Shown: positions 7,483 to 15,262 of the stretch, piece by piece
Layout of the letters: each line of letters starts with the position of its first letter
Position numbering within the stretch: the first letter of the stretch is position 1
Made by a program: the position numbers and the translations under genes
Assembly (NCBI GenBank): GCA_037968475.1
Contig: JBBKVO010000036.1
Location: forward strand, 14,724-78,723
Length of the DNA stretch: 64,000 nt
Reading direction: 5' to 3'
Source of the DNA: SB11 sp037968475
GTDB lineage: Bacteria; Bacteroidota; Bacteroidia; UBA8524
The notes under the pieces: model-generated
Seen by the model: the letters and a program-made list of their open reading frames with translations, nothing else
What the model was told of the DNA's origin: nothing
Databases searched by the model: none

Positions 7483-9213
7483 TTAATTCCTCCAATTTAC
7501 ATAATTTGATTCGGATGATTTAACTAAATGTTCGGATTTAAAAGTGTGAATAATGTCATTGCAATATTTTATTAATTTCTTGTCTGCAATATTTTTATGC
7601 GATTTCCCCCAGTCCCGAACTGATTCGATTTGTTGTTTCAGCTCCACATAACCCTTTTGATGTTTCGATATGTCAGTATCAAACTGAGTCTGCAAGTATT
7701 TAAATGTATCTATTACCAAATAGCATGTATCGATATAGCGCTTATCTATGTTAATTTTTTCTCGGCAATACCTGCCTAAAGAGCCTAAACTATTAATGTA
7801 CATCATTGCTTTATGGTTGAAATTTAGCATGCACAGATTTATTACAAAATCGCTAAAGGCTGAAATAACCCTTTTGTAGAATATTGTGTCTTCGTTAACG
7901 TATGATCCGACAGCCGATCCTTTAAAAATTTCTGGTAAAAAATGATCTTCATTGTAGTTTTCAGATTTTATAACTTTTAAATAATAATATGCACAAGAAT
8001 CATATAGGCTAATAGCCATGAATCCTTTTTGTTTCACTCCTATATTGTCTAATCTTACAATGTCATCTATAAGGCTTCTAAGAGTATGAAATACTTCCGA
8101 TATCAGGTATTTGTCATTTGCTTCTATTGCATATCTAATGTTTTCTGTTATTGTCCAGAAACTAGAAATTTTATCCCATTCAATATTTTCAGCTATATTA
8201 TGAACTTCTTCATTGACATAGGGTTCTCCAAAAAACATACCTAAATCATTTATATAGTTTTCATTTGGGCAATTCTCGGTTAAGTGTAACTTCATGGTAT
8301 CCCCTTTATACTTCACGCCTAAAGCAAGAACTGATGACATATTATTCTGTTGTAAAAGACTTATATATTGATTTTCAAATGAATCCAAGTTTTCTAAATA
8401 CAGTAAATACATTTTGTTTTTTGCAAAGTGAGTATGGAGTTGAAAAAAGGTATTCCAAAGTGAACTAAGTAGTTCGATATTTTTTTGTGCTATACTTTCT
8501 ATTGCTATCACATGCCAAATGGAAGTTATAATGTTAATTTTAGTTCCAATGATGTTACGATCATCCGAAACACCAGCTATTTTACGCCCAGTTGGCATAT
8601 TTGGATTGGCATTGACTATATTCCGGTCATTTGATGTGCCAATCCATTTAATAAGGTGATCACAAGAGAAGAATAGAAGAAACTTTGCGGCGTTTATATC
8701 ATTTTCCTTAATAAAAGTCTGCGCAAGTCTTTTTAGAATATCAATTGGTGTATTCTCATCAATATCATATAAAGGATAAGTTTCCCGAAAATAGACATTC
8801 TTATTATGGGTAAGGCTACTCATAACACTATCATCCAATTTTTTTAATTCATGCTGGATAATTTGCAATGATGTTGACGAGATTAAGATATTGTATGAAG
8901 CGGGAAATAATGATAATAATGAAGTAAAGAAAAGCATCGCTACCATATACATATGCGTTAGCAAATTGTTTGCGTCAAAACGAGTACTGGAAAGGAATAC
9001 TAACAGTGCCCAACAAATTGTGATTGTGAGTAAAGTTACCAATATTTTAAACCAGGCGTTTCTTAAAAAGTAGTTATTTGCCTGTCTTCCCAATCTTTGT
9101 TTCACCAATTCAAAACGAATAAGAATTACTGCGATAACGATTCCCAGAATTGAAGAAACGGAACTTACTATCAAAGACAGATAATCATTCTTTCCTATTG
9201 ATGAAAGCCCCAA
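7483..9213 (-). CDS. uncharacterised membrane-anchored helical protein, N-terminus cut off by a stop
   Basis: The open frame gives 576 residues from a TTG at 9213. I do not recognise the family. Two to three transmembrane helices lie in the first ~120 residues (around SSVSSILGIVIAVILI, ILVTLLTITICWALLVFL and MVAMLFFTSLLSLFPA). A long soluble, probably all-helical part rich in K, N, I and D follows, with an internal near-repeat (SNDRNIV / SDDRNII around residues 193-220). The frame continues 5' of 9213 for 40 more codons encoding another convincing helix, then meets TGA at 9334-9336, ten codons after an ATG at 9366. The TTG at 9213 would cut that helix off, so the real gene probably began at 9366. 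Base composition is more AT-rich than its neighbours, which suggests recent acquisition. Confidence 0.6.
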   Translation of the reverse strand: MGLSSIGKNDYLSLIVSSVSSILGIVIAVILIRFELVKQRLGRQANNYFLRNAWFKILVTLLTITICWALLVFLSSTRFDANNLLTHMYMVAMLFFTSLLSLFPASYNILISSTSLQIIQHELKKLDDSVMSSLTHNKNVYFRETYPLYDIDENTPIDILKRLAQTFIKENDINAAKFLLFFSCDHLIKWIGTSNDRNIVNANPNMPTGRKIAGVSDDRNIIGTKINIITSIWHVIAIESIAQKNIELLSSLWNTFFQLHTHFAKNKMYLLYLENLDSFENQYISLLQQNNMSSVLALGVKYKGDTMKLHLTENCPNENYINDLGMFFGEPYVNEEVHNIAENIEWDKISSFWTITENIRYAIEANDKYLISEVFHTLRSLIDDIVRLDNIGVKQKGFMAISLYDSCAYYYLKVIKSENYNEDHFLPEIFKGSAVGSYVNEDTIFYKRVISAFSDFVINLCMLNFNHKAMMYINSLGSLGRYCREKINIDKRYIDTCYLVIDTFKYLQTQFDTDISKHQKGYVELKQQIESVRDWGKSHKNIADKKLIKYCNDIIHTFKSEHLVKSSESNYVNWRN

Positions 9214-9366
9214 GTAATCTGGAATAAATTGTATAGGTGTGAATGAAATGAATAAAAATAGAGCTATTGCAACAATCGTGATTGGAATATTGAGAAATAT
9301 TGCATTTTCGACAATATCACGTTTAGCTTTGATTCAAGTTGTAATTTGTTTCCATTGAGTAGCCAT
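9214..9366 (-). pseudogene. 5' part of the 7483-9213 gene, interrupted by in-frame TGA
   Basis: ATG at 9364-9366 opens MATQWKQITT, then TGA (9334-9336), then IKAKRDIVENAIFLNIPITI and a hydrophobic helix running straight into the 7483-9213 frame. A TGG-to-TGA change would explain it, giving ITTWIKAK. The frame is otherwise intact for over 600 codons, so the stop is recent, a sequence error, or read through. If intact the protein has 627 residues and at least one more N-terminal helix. Confidence 0.6.
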
Positions 9367-9537
9367 CATTATTTAACTCAAAAATAACTCTTTAGAATGG
9401 CTTATGATTCAGAAAAGACATTCAGCATTTGTCAGTAATTTTTAAATGACTTTCTAGTTCAAAAATTAGTCTTTCGCCTCCTTTGGTTGATTGCTCCTAC
9501 GAGGGGCGACAATGATAGCCTATTGATTTTAACAGCC

Positions 9538-10410
9538 TTAAAAATCCCCGTAATACACCTGATAACAAGGTAGTTTTAGTTCATCGCGCCACATGTTTAC
9601 TACTTGGTCGCGGTCGTCTAGTACAAACTCTATTTGGTATTTATTTGCGGCGTAGGTTTCAAAAATTTCACGTTTTATAATAGCGTCTTTGCGGTTATCC
9701 TCATCGGCGCGCAGTTGCAATACATCGTAAGATATATTGTGCTTTGCCAGCCAACGCTTTGTGGGCGGTAGGTGCATTTGCTTACGCCCTGAAAATAGCA
9801 ATACTTTATAGCCCTGTGTGGCATACATTTTTACCGTATTGGCCACAGGTTCGTTTAGTAAATCGTTTTCACAGCCTTCGGCATTAAAAGGGTCTCGGCC
9901 ATTAAGCAGGGCAAGCGTACCGTCAAGGTCGCAAATTATAGCTTTGGGTAAATTGGTGTCTTTTGGGGCATAGCGCACACCATCATCAAAAAACTGGCGG
10001 TGCATTTGGCGTATCACTTTTTCGCCAACGGGTTTTTGGCGTTGGGCATCGCGCTCAATACATTCGTTTACGGGTGTGTCAAACTCTTTTACCTCAACCA
10101 GTACGTTTTGGTTGTGCTGCTTATTGTAATCGCTTACCAGTTGGCTAATACGGGTAAAATTTCTGTCTGATAGGTTGGTATCATCTACCACCACACTTTT
10201 GCCTTCTTCAAGGGCTTTTACTATCAGTATATCGCGTACTTTTTTTACAAATTTCTCGTTGCCGTTGCTGGTATAGCCGTTATCAAACATCATACGCAAA
10301 TCATCGCGGTTTATGCGTTTGTATACGTTGGGAGCTTCATCTACCAACTGTTTGGCGTAGGTACTTTTTCCGCTGGCGGGCAAACCACGCATCAATATCA
10401 CTTTTCTCAT
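9538..10410 (-). CDS. pseT: T4-like polynucleotide 5'-kinase / 3'-phosphatase (RNA repair)
   Basis: A two-domain end-healing enzyme of 290 residues. The N-terminal P-loop kinase has Walker A GLPASGKST (9-17) and NRDD-LR with D36 and R39, matching the catalytic Asp/Arg of T4 Pnkp, plus a lid arginine segment RDAQRQKP (120-127). The C-terminal HAD-type phosphatase has DLDGT at 161-165 and a later VLDDRD motif. T4 Pnkp phosphorylates 5'-OH and removes 3' or 2',3'-cyclic phosphates, preparing cleaved RNA for ligation. ATG at 10410 directly follows the stop of the RNA ligase gene with no gap, so the pair is surely one operon. Very good match in domain order and length to the T4 enzyme (about 300 residues). 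Confidence 0.9.
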   Translation of the reverse strand: MRKVILMRGLPASGKSTYAKQLVDEAPNVYKRINRDDLRMMFDNGYTSNGNEKFVKKVRDILIVKALEEGKSVVVDDTNLSDRNFTRISQLVSDYNKQHNQNVLVEVKEFDTPVNECIERDAQRQKPVGEKVIRQMHRQFFDDGVRYAPKDTNLPKAIICDLDGTLALLNGRDPFNAEGCENDLLNEPVANTVKMYATQGYKVLLFSGRKQMHLPPTKRWLAKHNISYDVLQLRADEDNRKDAIIKREIFETYAANKYQIEFVLDDRDQVVNMWRDELKLPCYQVYYGDF

Positions 10411-11430
10411 TTATTCTTCAATATTACTAAATGGGCGCGAATACTTTGGACGCAGCATTTTCCAAATGGCATCAGTATAGTCTCTTCCGTCCAGCATACT
10501 AAATAGTATGTTTGGGTAGGCACATTGCTGAAAGTACAGGGCGGTTTCTTTTCTATCGCCCAAATCTTTAAACTCGGCTCGGGCTGCATCTTCAATGGTT
10601 TTGTAGGAGGCTAATAAATCGGTATTGGTTTGTCTTACCCAGTTGTAAAATTCATCGGGCACGCGATCTAAAAGTTCGTCAAGGGTATTACCTGCCCGCA
10701 AATATTCCCAAATGCTAATGTTTGATACTTGGGTGATGATGCGGTGTATGCGCACATACTCCTTAAATTTTACCTTGTAGCGCAGTCCACTGGCAAAGCG
10801 TATCACAAAGCCTTCTTTGTTGTTTTCTTCAAGGGCTTGTAGTTGGTGTATATCGTTTATACCGTGGTAGCGTTTCACTAAGGGAAAACCAATGTCCTCC
10901 AAGGGTTCTTCGTTGCCTGTGGCTTTGTCAACTATTGATAGTAGTACCAAATCTTCCGTCGAGCCATAGTCGACCACTATTCTGTTTTCGGGGTAAATAA
11001 TCTCGAACAAATAGGTTTTATCGGGATTAAGCCGACTAAGCACATGGTTGTATTTGGTGTTTAAAATATTATTTGCCTTTACCGATTGATTGCTGGTGAA
11101 AGAACCGCGCGTGGCAATAAAAGGTTGGTTGTTGTGCCAATACAATATGCCTAGCGAACCGTCCATCTTTTCGTAAACTTCAAATGCTTCGTTGGGTATG
11201 TGCTGATTTTCTTGCTCGCCCAAATTGAAAAACTTAGGGAATGGGCGCGCCACTACATTCATGTTTGCGTCTAATATCAAACCACGACAATTAAGCGTTA
11301 CCTCGTTCCATATTCTATCGTATTGGGCTTTGGGGCTGTAATTGTATATAAACAGGTCGGTTTCAAGATGATTTTGCCTCACCACAAAGCCTTCGGTCAT
11401 CATTTCTTCTAAAAGTGTAATTGGGAACAT
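10411..11430 (-). CDS. T4 Rnl1-like RNA ligase
   Basis: A 339-residue ATP-dependent ligase that seals 5'-phosphate to 3'-OH RNA ends. Nucleotidyltransferase motifs in order: I, KMDGS with lysine 88 as AMP acceptor; a preceding CRGLILD (48-54); III, YLFEIIYP; IV, EGFVIRF; V, YKVKFKEY. A helical C-terminal part of about 110 residues resembles the tRNA-specific domain position of T4 Rnl1. It is the first gene of the ligase-Pnkp pair, so both healing and sealing enzymes come from one mRNA. In T4 this pair repairs tRNA cut by the host anticodon nuclease; a similar role is inferred here. ATG at 11430. No nuclease or toxin is seen next to it. Confidence 0.88.
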   Translation of the reverse strand: MFPITLLEEMMTEGFVVRQNHLETDLFIYNYSPKAQYDRIWNEVTLNCRGLILDANMNVVARPFPKFFNLGEQENQHIPNEAFEVYEKMDGSLGILYWHNNQPFIATRGSFTSNQSVKANNILNTKYNHVLSRLNPDKTYLFEIIYPENRIVVDYGSTEDLVLLSIVDKATGNEEPLEDIGFPLVKRYHGINDIHQLQALEENNKEGFVIRFASGLRYKVKFKEYVRIHRIITQVSNISIWEYLRAGNTLDELLDRVPDEFYNWVRQTNTDLLASYKTIEDAARAEFKDLGDRKETALYFQQCAYPNILFSMLDGRDYTDAIWKMLRPKYSRPFSNIEE

Positions 11431-11591
11431 TAAGGTTCTAACGTAAAATTTTCATACAAGAATATTCAAAATTTGTAGCATTCACACATACTATCGACAA
11501 AGGGTTTACAGTTTTATAGTTAAAGATTTAAAAATACTGCTTGTAAAGCAATAAAAAAGGTTATTTTCGCGCAAAAATAAAGGATCGGCTT

Positions 11592-11813
11592 ATGTACTGG
11601 ACACTAGAATTAGCCTCTTACCTGGACGATGCTCCATGGCCTGCCACTAAGGATGAGTTAATTGATTATGCAATACGCTCGGGCGCACCGCTTGAGGTAA
11701 TAGAGAACTTGCAGGAATTGGAAGACGATGGCGAACCATTTGAGAGTATCGAGGAGGTTTGGCAAGATTATCCTACTGACGAGGATTACTTCTTTAACGA
11801 AGACGAATTGTAG
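11592..11813 (+). CDS. DUF2795-like acidic mini-protein
   Basis: A 73-residue, strongly acidic protein starting MYWTLELASYL, with ATKDELIDYAIRSGAPLEVIENL matching the DUF2795 family of small Bacteroidota proteins of unknown function; the C-terminal 25 residues are mostly D and E. It is divergent from the RNA ligase, with a 161-bp shared upstream region. ATG at 11592 is 13 bases after a TATTTTCG near-match to the -7 box. A terminator follows at 11839. Confidence 0.85.
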   Translation: MYWTLELASYLDDAPWPATKDELIDYAIRSGAPLEVIENLQELEDDGEPFESIEEVWQDYPTDEDYFFNEDEL

Positions 11814-11838
11814 TAATACAGTTCATTAAAAAGAAATT

Positions 11839-11872
11839 AAGCCTGTAGTATCCTTATGCTCAGGCTTTTTTG
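11839..11872 (+). terminator. rho-independent terminator
   Basis: AAGCCTG (11839-11845) pairs with CAGGCTT (11861-11867), followed by Ts on the plus strand. It ends the DUF2795 gene; its right arm overlaps the last codons of the convergent minus-strand gene. Confidence 0.6.
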
Positions 11873-13017
11873 GTTTCCCAAATTTCTTCTCCAAAAAGGC
11901 TTTCTTGATAATCTTCGCGTTTGCGAACGGAGGTGCTGTGTATCTCCAGCATATCGTACCCGTTGTTTTTTAGGTTAATACAGTATTTTAATGCGCTACC
12001 ATTGCCCGTGCTTTTCACTACCTCAGAGCTAAGTAGTTTTACAAAATCACGTTGTATGGTTTTACGGTCGCATCTAAAATCAAGGGTAAGTTCTTTTGTA
12101 CCCAAATAGCGTTTGGCAAACAGGTATTTTATTATTTGCTGCTGGCGCTCGTTAAACTCGGCCATGTGCGGCTCTAAATACTCCATGCCTTCGCTATACA
12201 AAAAGTTGAGCAGGTTGCGTATGCGAGGCTCCTTTTTGTCATAGCCTACTTTTTGACGGTACACTTGTTTAAGCATATCATCAACACGCAACAGGTTTTC
12301 TTCCATTATATCGTAGCCTAATGCTAGTAACGGGGTAATATCTTCTGCACGTAAAGCACCTGCTGTAAAACCTGCAAAGGGCTCTAATTGTTTATCAATA
12401 ACCGTTTTATGCCTAATGGCAGATAGGTTGGTGTGTAATAAGCCACGTAGATTTTTTTTGCGTGTTTCTAAAAACATCGATTGCACTACGGCTGGGTAGG
12501 CATACGGGTGGTTTTTGAATGGTTGTAATATTTGCAGTACCATGCGCAATACCCAACTTTGGGTAAAGGTGCCGCCGTGTACAGGTTTTGTTATGTGGTT
12601 AAAGCAAGCTTTTATACCTGCCATATCAATCGAGGCTGAAAACTCGTTTCCTTCGCTTTTGGTAAGTGCGCCCACAAGACCAAGCAATACTTCGGCTTTG
12701 TCTATTTTAAGGTCTTTTATGGTTTTGTTGTGCCATGCCTCAAAATGGGTAAGCTGTTGGCTATAGTTTTCTTCTATAGCAACGCAAAAGTTGTAAATAT
12801 CTTCGGGCTTATAATCTGTTATTACTCCTGTGCGAAATCCAACGATGCAACTGGTTTCTATATCGCGACAAGCACTTATAAGTTTTTTTATTTCGGTATC
12901 AGGAAGTGAGAAAAAAGCAATTTTCTTCTCCAGCGAAGTGTGTAAGGCTTGCAGGTAGTTTTCCCTTTCAAAATCGGGGACGTAGTTAAGTGGCTGTTGC
13001 GTATCGCGGGTAAACAC
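11860..13017 (-). CDS. uncharacterised protein with C-terminal winged-helix domain
   Basis: 385 residues, soluble, no signal peptide. I do not recognise the N-terminal ~290 residues, which look all-helical. Near residues 300-355 comes a DeoR-like winged-helix pattern: QQIIKYLFAKRYLGTKELT, then FRCDRKTIQRDFVKLLSSEVVKSTGNGSALKY, a helix-turn-helix followed by a wing. A regulator is the simplest reading. It ends convergently against the DUF2795 gene, close to the RNA-repair pair, but nothing shows it controls it. ATG at 13017 lies 5 bases after a minus-strand TAGTTTTG box (13023-13030). Confidence 0.75.
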   Translation of the reverse strand: MFTRDTQQPLNYVPDFERENYLQALHTSLEKKIAFFSLPDTEIKKLISACRDIETSCIVGFRTGVITDYKPEDIYNFCVAIEENYSQQLTHFEAWHNKTIKDLKIDKAEVLLGLVGALTKSEGNEFSASIDMAGIKACFNHITKPVHGGTFTQSWVLRMVLQILQPFKNHPYAYPAVVQSMFLETRKKNLRGLLHTNLSAIRHKTVIDKQLEPFAGFTAGALRAEDITPLLALGYDIMEENLLRVDDMLKQVYRQKVGYDKKEPRIRNLLNFLYSEGMEYLEPHMAEFNERQQQIIKYLFAKRYLGTKELTLDFRCDRKTIQRDFVKLLSSEVVKSTGNGSALKYCINLKNNGYDMLEIHSTSVRKREDYQESLFGEEIWETKKA

Positions 13018-13022
13018 TAATA

Positions 13023-13030
13023 CAAAACTA
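13023..13030 (-). promoter_or_regulatory. TAnnTTTG -7 box
   Basis: TAGTTTTG on the minus strand, 5 bases before the ATG at 13017. No convincing -33 element at the usual distance. Confidence 0.45.
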
Positions 13031-13259
13031 AAGTAAAATATTACACTTATTGCTACACAAGGGCTTACAGGTTATGACCGCTTGTTCACACAATGTTAAC
13101 ACAGAAAATTGGTTTTTAAAAGTTTGTAGTAAAATTAAGGGTTTTAAGGTGTTTACTTAATTGTACACTGTAGCAAAATATGTAGATTTAACAAGCAATT
13201 AAGACTTGTTTAACACATTTTAGAGAGTAAAAAAACAGAAAGGTTTGGGGTTTACGTGT

Positions 13260-14432
13260 TTAAAAGCTGGCTAGAGCCTTTAAAAAGGTTAGTATTTTAT
13301 CGCGCAGCTCTTCTACGTTTTGCTTATCGGTGGCCGATATAAACACAGCAGGAGCATTTTCTTTGGCCATCCAAGAGCGTTTTAGTTGGGATAATGTGAC
13401 CGGGATGTCAATTTCATCATCGTTCTCGGCATAGCTTATGTGCTCTTCGGCTTTGTAAAGGTCAATTTTGTTCATCACCATTAGCACAGGTTTGTGCTCG
13501 GCTTTTATTTCAAGCAGGGTGTCTTTTACTACTTTTATCTGCTCTTCAAAATTGGGGTGCGATATATCTACTACGTGTAGTAAAAGATCGGCCTCACGCA
13601 CTTCATCTAGGGTAGATTTAAAGCTTTCTACCAACATATGTGGCAGCTTGCGTATAAACCCAACGGTATCAGAAAGAAGGAAAGGGGTATTATCCAACAC
13701 TACTTTGCGCACAGTACTATCTAGCGTAGCAAACAGTTTGTTTTCGGCCAATACATCGCTTTTGCTAAGCAAATTCATTATGGTGCTTTTGCCTACGTTG
13801 GTATAACCTACCAGTGCCACACGCAAAATATTATCGCGGTTTTTGCGGCGGGTAAAGTTTTGTTTATCAATATCGGCTAGTCGTTCTTTTAGAAGACTAA
13901 TCCTATCGCGAATTAAACGACGGTCTGTTTCAATCTCTTTCTCACCCGGGCCACGAGTACCCACACCCCCTTGATGCTTGCTTAGATGCGTCCACATACG
14001 GGTTAGTCGGGGCAGTATGTATTGGGTTTGTGCCAGTTCTACCTGTGCTTTGGCTTGTGCTGTTTGGGCACGAGTAGCAAAAATATCAAGTATCAGGTTG
14101 GCGCGGTCAAGTATTTTACAATTCAGCTCGCGCTCAACATTACGTATTTGGCTGGGACTTAGTTCGTCATCAAAAATTACGGTATCGGCTTTATATTCTT
14201 CAACATATAGGCGCACTTCTTCTAGTTTACCTTTACCTATGTATGTGCGAGGGTCGGGGTATTCTAATTTCTGTGTGAATTTTTTTAGGGTTTTTACGCC
14301 TGCTGTTTCAGCCAAAAATTCTAATTCGTCTAAATATTCCTTTGCTTGGGCATCGCGCTGACCTTGAGGCTGCACTGCTATTAAAACGGCAGTTTCTTGT
14401 TTCTCGGCAGTATCAAAAAGTGTGTTTTTCAA
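13260..14432 (-). CDS. hflX: GTPase HflX
   Basis: HflX is a ribosome-associated GTPase that splits stalled ribosomes, notably under heat stress. The 390-residue protein has the HflX N-terminal domain, the glycine-rich linker GGVGTRGPGEKEIETDRR (155-172), then the G domain: G1 GYTNVGKST (209-217), G3 DTVGF and G4 NKID. TTG at 14432 is the only usable start in the frame; there is no ATG in the first 140 residues. A minus-strand TATCTTTG box at 14456-14463 fits a leader of about 20 bases. Monocistronic. Confidence 0.93.
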   Translation of the reverse strand: MKNTLFDTAEKQETAVLIAVQPQGQRDAQAKEYLDELEFLAETAGVKTLKKFTQKLEYPDPRTYIGKGKLEEVRLYVEEYKADTVIFDDELSPSQIRNVERELNCKILDRANLILDIFATRAQTAQAKAQVELAQTQYILPRLTRMWTHLSKHQGGVGTRGPGEKEIETDRRLIRDRISLLKERLADIDKQNFTRRKNRDNILRVALVGYTNVGKSTIMNLLSKSDVLAENKLFATLDSTVRKVVLDNTPFLLSDTVGFIRKLPHMLVESFKSTLDEVREADLLLHVVDISHPNFEEQIKVVKDTLLEIKAEHKPVLMVMNKIDLYKAEEHISYAENDDEIDIPVTLSQLKRSWMAKENAPAVFISATDKQNVEELRDKILTFLKALASF

Positions 14433-14455
14433 AAATAATGAGGGTATTAAACATG

Positions 14456-14463
14456 CAAAGATA
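14456..14463 (-). promoter_or_regulatory. TAnnTTTG -7 box for hflX
   Basis: TATCTTTG on the minus strand, 23 bases before the TTG start at 14432. A second TATTTTTG overlaps the TTG itself and is too close to serve. Confidence 0.4.
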
Positions 14464-14521
14464 TTACACCCTATGCACTATTTCACTAAAACCTTGAATA
14501 CTGATGGGTTACAATAAAGTT

Positions 14522-15160
14522 TTACCCATCAGTAAGCTTGTAAATTTCTTGTATGTCTTTTAATATTTTATCAAAGTCAAGATTAAGATCTTTTAGCTCG
14601 CCAGTGCCTGTATCAAATACCCAACCGTGTACAACAGGCAGGGCTCTTTTAATAAATTCTTGCTGCACACTGGCTAGTTTTACTACGTTTACACACTGTT
14701 CTTGTACGTTCAGCTCTACTAGGCGATTATAACGGGCGTGCTCGTCTTTAATGTCGTTTAGCTCTTCTTTGTGCAAACGATACACATCGCGAATGTTGCG
14801 CAACCAAGGGTTAAGTATACCCATGTCTTTGGGTTGCATGGCTGCTTTTACACCGCCACAGTTATAGTGCCCGCACACTATTATATGTTTCACTTGCAGG
14901 TAGCGCACGGCATAGTTTGTTACTGCCATTACATTTAGGTCGGTAGCGTTTACAAGGTTGGCTATATTGCGGTGTACAAATATTTCGCCCGGCCCTGCGC
15001 CCACCATATCTTCTACAGTTACGCGGCTATCGCTGCAGCCAATGTATAAATAATCAGGCCGTTGCTCTTTGGATAGTTTTTCAAAAAATAATTTATCAGT
15101 AGCTTTTTTTGAAGCCAACCATTTTTTGTTGTTCTCAAAAAGTTCCTTATAGGTAGGCAT
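14522..15160 (-). CDS. can: beta-class carbonic anhydrase
   Basis: Zinc enzyme that interconverts CO2 and bicarbonate. All expected ligands are present: C42 and D44 in GCSDSRV, and H98 and C101 in CGHYNCGGV. 212 residues, no signal peptide, so cytoplasmic; a normal length for the E. coli Can type. ATG at 15160. Monocistronic between hflX and the DUF1501 gene. Confidence 0.95.
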   Translation of the reverse strand: MPTYKELFENNKKWLASKKATDKLFFEKLSKEQRPDYLYIGCSDSRVTVEDMVGAGPGEIFVHRNIANLVNATDLNVMAVTNYAVRYLQVKHIIVCGHYNCGGVKAAMQPKDMGILNPWLRNIRDVYRLHKEELNDIKDEHARYNRLVELNVQEQCVNVVKLASVQQEFIKRALPVVHGWVFDTGTGELKDLNLDFDKILKDIQEIYKLTDG

Positions 15161-15262
15161 AGGGTTGTTTTTTTTTGGCTAATATATAAATAACATCTAT
15201 TCTCAGTACATCAATTCTCCAAATTAATCAAGGATTATTGTGCCCGATAAGATAGTATCCGC

